Assembly: GCF_025698545.1 (NCBI RefSeq)
Contig: NC_068573.1
Coordinates: forward strand, 9,819,874 to 9,883,873
Direction: 5' to 3'
DNA length: 64,000 nucleotides
Source of the DNA: Gossypium raimondii
Taxonomy: Eukaryota; Streptophyta; Magnoliopsida; Malvales; Malvaceae
Below are positions 56,150-64,000 of the stretch, piece after piece (position 1 is the stretch's first letter; each line of letters begins with the position of its first letter). Below the pieces are notes generated by a model, which saw only the letters and a program-made list of their open reading frames with translations, was not told the DNA's origin and did no database searches. The translations under genes and the position numbers were made by a program.

Positions 56150-59011
56150 TATAATCACTAAATTTTGCCCGGGTTGAATTTTGGGCCGGGTCGGTCTCGT
56201 ATGGGCCCAATGATCGGGCCCATTAGGATTTAATTTTAGAATTGTTTTAGCCCATTTTTAATGTTTGCTTTAAATATTAATAAATTAGTCATAATAAAAT
56301 AAAAATACAAAAAATAAAAATTTACATTTTGACCCCAAACTTTGCTAAAATTACATTTTGGCCCCAAACTTTCTCAAAATTACACTTTGACCCCTAAACT
56401 TTTTGAAAATTACATTTTGGCCCCATATTTTCCTAAAATTACATTTTTACCCCAAATATTTTGTGTCTTCTACATTTTGGTCCTTCTGGGCATGTCAGAC
56501 CCCCCCAATCAACAGCCGAGCGTGCTTCCCCTCACCTCCAGCTACTTCAGCAGATGACCTAGGCCATGATGCCCTCCTCTGCCACCTGAAGACAAGAAGA
56601 AAGAGGACAAAAAATGAAGAGATTAAAAAGAAGAAAATGGAAGAGAAGAAAGGGGAATCGAAAAAAGAAAGGAGAAAAAGTACAGAGAAAATTCAAAAAA
56701 ATCCAAACAATAACAGCCCAACAGCCCTCGCCACCGTCGTGCCACTACCCTCCACCGCAGCCACCGTACCACCACCTAGAAGCCAAGAGAAAGTGAAACA
56801 AAAAGAGAAGCAAAACAAAAACGCAGCAGCAAAAAACAAGAAAAAAAGCAAAAAGAAAGGTCCAAAAAGAAAGCCCAGTCATCCCTTCATCGCCACCGTG
56901 CCACCACCGGCCGTCGTACCAGGTGGAGGAAACGCCCTCAAAGGCGCACGTGGGGTTAAGGTGCTGCCCGAAGAAGAAGAAAGAAGAAAGATAAAAGAAG
57001 AAGAAAAAGGGAGAAGAAAAAGAAAAAGAAAAAGAAAAAAGAAAAAAAATTAAAAGTCAGTCGGGTTAACCCGACCCGACCACCTGACCCTCGGAGCCAT
57101 CCCGACCTGACCCGCGCTCCAACAGCCCTCTCCAAACAGCAGGATCCAACAGCAAAACACCCAGGTCTGTCCAAAAAAAAACAGCAGAAAAAATGATGAA
57201 AGCAGACCATCTTTAGCAGGCCAGCCAACAGGCCAGCACTAAGCCAGCAGGCCCAGCAGCTGGTTTACTCCAGTCCAGGCCCAACAGCACCTAGCAGGCC
57301 AGCCCAGCAGCAGCAGCAGGCCCAGTACCGCCCAGCCCAGCAGCTCCAACGCAGCCCAATCAAGCAGCAGCAGATTCGGCCCAGCAGACTTCCAGCAGGC
57401 CCAGGCCCAACGTCCAGCAGGCCCAAAAAAAAAAGAAAAAAAAGGAAGAAAAAAAAGAAAAAAGGAAAAGGGCCCACAACTTTGGGCTTTTGGTAATTTC
57501 CTTAAATCCATTTTAATTTAGTCTATTTGTTTAAATATTGCTCCATTTTAATTAAACTAACATTTTAATTTTTTTTAAAATATTATTATATTCATTTTAT
57601 TTGCATGTATAAAATAAAAAAATAAAAAAAATTATTTTAACGCATAAGGCAACGAACCGGTTTAGCACGGAGCCGTTGATTTCATCGCTATGTTGGGTGA
57701 ATATCAATGGCTCGCGTTAAATACGGGACGCCCTTCTAAAAATCGAGAATATTCAAAATTCCTCGTATTTTAATAAAAATTCTCGTGTTTTATTAGAATC
57801 CCGATTAAATATTAAATTGAATCGGTTTGACACTAATTCGACGATTTCATCGCCATGTCGGGGTGAATATCATCGATTCGTGTTAAATACGGTATTTTTT
57901 TAAAAAAAATCGTGTTTCACAAATTTTTACGTCTTCAAAATTTCTCGTGTTTCAAAATAATAATAATAAAATTTCCCGTGTTTCAAAAATATATATTGGT
58001 GTTTCTTTTCAAAAAAAAATTTTCGTGTTTTTAAAAATTCCCTTGTTTGAAAAATGTTCGTGTTTTCGTGTTTTCAAAAAAATAATTTCTCGTGTTTCAA
58101 AAAAAAAACTTTCGCGAATATTTTTTGATGTTATCGTGTTTTCAAAAAAAATCCCATGTTCGACAAATTTTCATGTTTCCGTGTTTAAAAAAAAAATTTC
58201 GCATTTCAAAAATCTTCGTATTTTCAAAATTCCAGTGTTTCAAAAATTGTCGTGTTTTCAAAAAAAAAAATTCTTGTTTTCAAAAGTCCCGTATTTCGAA
58301 AGTTTTCTTGTCTTCAAAAAAATTCCGTGTTTCATAAATTTCCGTGTTTTCAAAAAAATTTCGTCTTTCAAAAATTTTCGTGTTTTCAAAAAAATTGACC
58401 GTGTTTCATAAATTTTCGTGTTTCAAAAGAAAATCCTCGTGTTTCAGTATTTTATCAAAATATTATGTTTTCAAAAAAAATTGTGTTTTAAAATTTTGTG
58501 TTTCAAAAGAAAATTCGTGTTTCCTAAAAATCTCGTGTTTCAAAATTTTCGTTTTTTAAAAGAGTTCTGTGTTTCTAAAATGCTTGTATTTAAAAAAAAA
58601 TTTGTGTTTTCAAAAAAAAAAAAGAAAAAGTTGTTGTGCTTTAAAATTCTCGTGCTTTAATCGGATCACGGCTAATATTAAATTGAACTCGTATTTTTGA
58701 AAATGAAGATAACGCACGTTTAACGAGATACCAATTTTGGGCGTCGCGAGGGTGCTAATACCTTCCTCGCGCGTAACCGACTCCCGAACCCTAATTTTCT
58801 CTGGATTTCAACGTAGACCTAAAATTGCCTCTTTTTTAGAAAAGTTTAAAATTAAATTTTTTCTTATAAAAAGAGAGTTTTGAAGGTGTCCGATCACACC
58901 TAGAAAAAGATCGGTGGCGACTCCTTTTTTTCAAATAAAATCGAAAGTCCGTTTTCAAATTTTCAATAATCACTTCAATTAGCGCCCACACCAAATTTTT
59001 AGGTCGCTACA
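56150..59011 (+). repeat. 3' LTR of the Ogre-like element
   Basis: Starts TATAATCACTAAATTTTGCC (TG mutated to TA) and ends GGTCGCTACA. It repeats all landmarks of the 5' LTR: 30-bp units, Lys-rich segment, CAG-rich segment and CGTGTTTTCAAAAA minisatellite (57910-58650). Differences from the 5' LTR are few and mostly in A and T runs. Confidence 0.93.
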
Positions 59012-59016
59012 GTTTT
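59012..59016. repeat. Right target-site duplication
   Basis: GTTTT, one base different from GTGTT at 40512-40516. It is followed by CATTATTTCAGGTG, which continues copy A at 15004. Confidence 0.8.
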
Positions 59017-60538
59017 CATTATTTCAGGTGTGGTCTAAGCTCGAGTAATGTTTATATTTGAACTTTGTCATGTTATTGCAATTCAGAAAAAAATTTTAAT
59101 GAGTAATTCTCTTTTAGTCCATAACTTTTTGTTTTTTTTGGAAGAAATTCTTATAATATAAATAATAATGAATCGTTTTATTATGATTAATTTAAAAATT
59201 ACTCCCTTTTGTTATTATTTCTTTGAATTTTGAAGCAAGCCGCCCGGAGCTTTTCAAGTTGCATCTTTGGACTTAATCCATTGTTGGTCCCTGTACTATA
59301 AGTAAATTATCACTTTGATCCTTTTACTTTTTTTTTGGTCCCTGTACTTAATCTATTTTATTCCATCATTTAATTTAGCTCTTTGTTGAGAAGATTTAAT
59401 AATCTCAACACTTGCAATTGCAGGTAGGAGCTACAGTTCAAATGCATCTTGGGCAATCCTTGGGCACTCGTTCCGTCAAATATTTTTTATATTTTGGTGA
59501 TTTTAAAACTGAAGGTTGTTCAAGGTTGCACTTATAGCTAATCAATCATCAAATATTACTTATATTTTGGTCACATGAGAAATATATTTATACTTTGAAA
59601 TAGTGAATACTGTCTCGGATTGAATCAATTATAGTTGGCATATCATATGATTAGTGTACGATATTTTTCTTCAGTTTATACTGATGAGGTGTGAAGCGCA
59701 ATATTTCCGAACGTATCAATGATACACTTGGTGCCAGTTATACTGGTGTGATGGTTGGATGATCTATGTTTATTTATATAAGTCTGAATATGTTAGTTAG
59801 TAGATTAAACCTTAATGCTTTTGATACTATAGTTTAATGACATTTGATAGTGTTTACATGTGTTAAATTGGTGATTTTGCATTGGTGTAATATTTGGGTA
59901 TGTTTTATGTACAATTGGGTGAAGTTTGAATGTTTGAAACTATGCATTTTAAACCATTTACCATTAAGTCTCGAAAGAGTGAGAGAATGTCTTGAGACCG
60001 TTAGAATAAAAATTTACTATATTATGCATTCATTTGCTTAATGTCCTAAGAGAAGCTCATCTAAGTCTCGAGACTAGTGGTCTATGTCTCGAGATAAGGG
60101 CACATAGAAACTAAATAACTTTTTCTCCGTTATAGGTATCGAAAAATGAAAACATCGAAGCTAAGATAGGAAAATAGGGGAGGTCTGTCTCGAGACCCAA
60201 TCTCTAGACTTGAGGAATTTTTCCTTGAGACATGAATTTTATTGTCTTGAGACATATAAACATCAAAGCAAAATTTTAAAAACTTATGATGAGGCTTGTT
60301 TCAAGATATAGAGTTCCTGTCTGAAGAAATAATGTTAAAATTGGACAAGTTTTTAAATTTGATTCCTATGCTCATATTAAACCACATTTAGACTCGAATA
60401 ATTAAATTGTGATTGAAATGTGTTAATGTGGTTTAATATTATGAAATGACATGTATGTTTGGTATGAGTTGCTCCAGCTAACAAATGTGACAACTCATAC
60501 TCGGATCCGGTTATCGGGTCGGATATGGGGTTTTACAA
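59012..60538 (+). repeat. LTR fragment with GTCTCGAGAC palindromes (copy B)
   Basis: Counterpart of 15003-16511, ending GGGGTTTTACA. The CTCGAGAC words at 59970-60300 are kept, including GTCTCGAGAC near 60188. The ORF 59844-60041 is absent from copy A and not coding. Confidence 0.55.
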
Positions 60539-60822
60539 GTTTGACTTTTTATTTTATTTTTAATTTTTTAGGGGTCAGGGAAACATGTAGCATTCATTTG
60601 AGAAAAATGGAGTAACAGCTCAAAGGAGTCAAAAAAAAAAAGGGATATAGAGGGGAGAAGAAGAAACCATTAGAAGCAAAAGGAAACATGTAGTAGGGTA
60701 GTTCTTACACTACCATAAGTTTATTGTACACCATATTAAAATATCATAAAATGATTTGGCACACTATACCAAAAACTAACATTTTATTCGCCCAGTTTGA
60801 AAAATAATTCTAATGTTCTTAA

Positions 60823-62665
<1,843 letters not shown>

Positions 62666-63704
62666 CTGCTATTTTTAATCTACTCCGCTGCAACTTCAGG
62701 GAGATAAGGCTTGATATGATGACTTCAATCCATCCCACTGCAATTTCAGGGGTATGGGTAACTTCATTGATCTATTCTCTGGGGAACATGACCTGTAAAA
62801 TCCATTTCATGGACCTATTTATGCCTAGTGTTTAGGATGTCATGATTAGAATGAATCAAATGCTCCTAACTAGATGTGTATGTATGATATTTGTAAAATG
62901 TCATGAGAATGATCCCGTTTTAATGCTTAGGTTGTCATTGCTCAATGTTCATCAAAGTTCTATCACTGATGCCTTCTTGTTTAGCCGGTATCTTCAACAG
63001 AAAAACCAAAGAAATGGTCGCACTTTAGACTATTCTTTCTCAAATGCTTCCAGCCCTTAAGTTGGTTAGTTCTAAAAAATGGCCCTGTTTCAAGTCCTCA
63101 CATTATTTAAAAACTTTCAGAGTAATATGCAGAACTCCTTTTGCTTGAATATTATCAGTCCATTAATCGTTATTTGAATGAGAAATGCCTGAAAAAGATT
63201 ATCAAAATGGACAAGATGAAATTTTGTTGAGATCAAAGCTCGAAATGAATAGATTAATCGAGATAGCAAATTTTGCTAGAATGAGAATAAATTAATCAAG
63301 ATGGCACGTTTTTCCAAAATACAAAAATGAATATAATAGAAATAGGTGCCCCAGATATCGTAGCATGAGCTTCTCTGCCCCAAGCTCATTGAGGACCCTT
63401 TTGAACTTTATACGTGTTTAGAAGTCCTAGAAGACTTTGATGATGTCCCAAGATGTAGCACCTCTCATTCTTGCTAATTTGGAGAGGACAAGACTACTGC
63501 ATGCCCCACCTTCGATCAAAACTTGAATAGCCCATTTCTGGGTTTTCAATTCAAAACCTTTTTCGTCTCAAGGCGCCCTTTGCGGGTTTTCACCTTGGCC
63601 TCTCATTTTTCTTTTTCTTTTTTCTTTTTTCTCTTTTTTTGAAACATTTTTTGATTGAATTTGAACTCATAGGATTGGGTAAGTCCTTGTTATCCCTTCC
63701 AGTC
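62666..63704 (-). other. 3' UTR of the Tat/Ogre fragment (copy B)
   Basis: Counterpart of 18631-19669, joined to terpene synthase exon 2 at the same place as in copy A. It contains GTGAAAACCCGCAAAGGGCG on the minus strand. The plus ORF 62842-63060 is the same chance frame as in copy A. Confidence 0.6.
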
Positions 63705-64000
63705 AAAATCAACACTTTTCCAGATAAGACCTTTCACATAAGATCCTTCCCAATTTGGTATCCACTTCCTTCTGAAGTCTTTTGTAAGGGGAGGATCTTC
63801 TTCGATACCAGGTCCTCCTAAGGGAATTCTCTAGGGTGAACCTTCTTTGGTGAGCTCGCATCATTTATTTTTTGGTGCATTTGACTGTGACGGATAACTT
63901 TGAAAGTTTCTCTTTAATCAGGATTGGATCCAAAGACTCAAAGAGAAGGAATCTCAGCTTCAATGGGCAAAACCGCTATAAGCCAAAGCGAAAGGTGTTG
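63705..64000 (-). pseudogene. Integrase C-terminus, Tat/Ogre lineage (copy B, runs off the window)
   Basis: Counterpart of 19670-19961. The minus strand shows the same frameshifted integrase C-terminal sequence. It continues beyond the window end. The plus ORF 63639-63821 is a shadow. Confidence 0.75.

Larger units (their letters stand above)
40517..59011 (+). mobile_element. 18.5-kb Ogre-like (Tat lineage) LTR retrotransposon
   Basis: Complete structure: LTRs of 2861 and 2862 bp, PBS, long leader, ORF1, gag, protease, G-patch-like segment, intron, RT, RNase H, archaeal-type RNase H, integrase, 3' UTR with a 74-bp tandem array, PPT, and a 5-bp target duplication. The dual RNase H and the ORF1 upstream of gag define the Tat/Ogre lineage. 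LTRs differ by roughly 1-2% in the parts I aligned by eye, so it is fairly young. It carries several stops and frameshifts, so this copy cannot encode all its proteins. Confidence 0.93.

Overview
This window is plant nuclear DNA, most likely from cotton (Gossypium) or a close Malvaceae relative. I infer that from the long Ty3/gypsy LTRs packed with CACACGG/CCGTGTG motifs, the very large Tat/Ogre-type elements with a TGGCGACTC primer site, an Athila element, and a terpene synthase gene with the usual plant exon sizes. I see no intact host gene, tRNA, rRNA or CRISPR. Almost everything is nested, decayed LTR retrotransposon plus two terpene synthase pseudogenes.

Layout. 1-7602: overlapping LTR-type sequence, including a candidate solo LTR (751-4602) and a 1.84-kb foreign insert (5278-7119) between 110-bp direct repeats. 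7603-9770: AT-rich, no recognisable gene. 9771-11464: leader and decayed gag of a Ty1/copia element. 11465-16511: LTR fragments and AT-rich DNA. 16756-18630 (minus): terpene synthase pseudogene A (TPS-b-like), cut in exon 2 by the 3' end of a minus-strand Tat/Ogre-lineage element (18631-29396). That element has lost protease, RT and RNase H, and carries a solo LTR (20736-23962, near-perfect 5-bp target duplication). 29397-36208: an Athila-type element, broken, without its 3' LTR. 36209-40516: LTR and flank sequence homologous to 11428-15000, with a local 1.88-kb tandem duplication. 40517-59011: an 18.5-kb Ogre-like element with both LTRs (2861 and 2862 bp), PBS, PPT and target duplication. 59012-64000: flank, terpene synthase pseudogene B (60823-62665) and the Tat/Ogre 3' end again.

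The block 11428-19961 and the block 36902-64000 are two copies of one segmental duplication in the same orientation, offset by about 25.5 kb before the Ogre insertion. The Ogre element is only in copy B, so it came after the duplication. The two terpene synthase pseudogenes share some disabling mutations (dead before duplication) and have private ones.

The Ogre-like element is the most informative feature. In order it has ORF1, gag, a DNG-type protease, a glycine-rich G-patch-like segment, a predicted 266-bp intron whose removal joins protease to RT in frame, RT, RNase H, a second archaeal-type RNase H, and integrase. A 15-unit, 74-bp tandem array follows, in which every unit could fold into two hairpins. 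The older minus-strand relative at 18631-29396 keeps the same intron at the same position and phase, which supports the intron independently. Several unrelated LTR families here also carry clusters of short perfect inverted repeats with conserved stems and variable loops.
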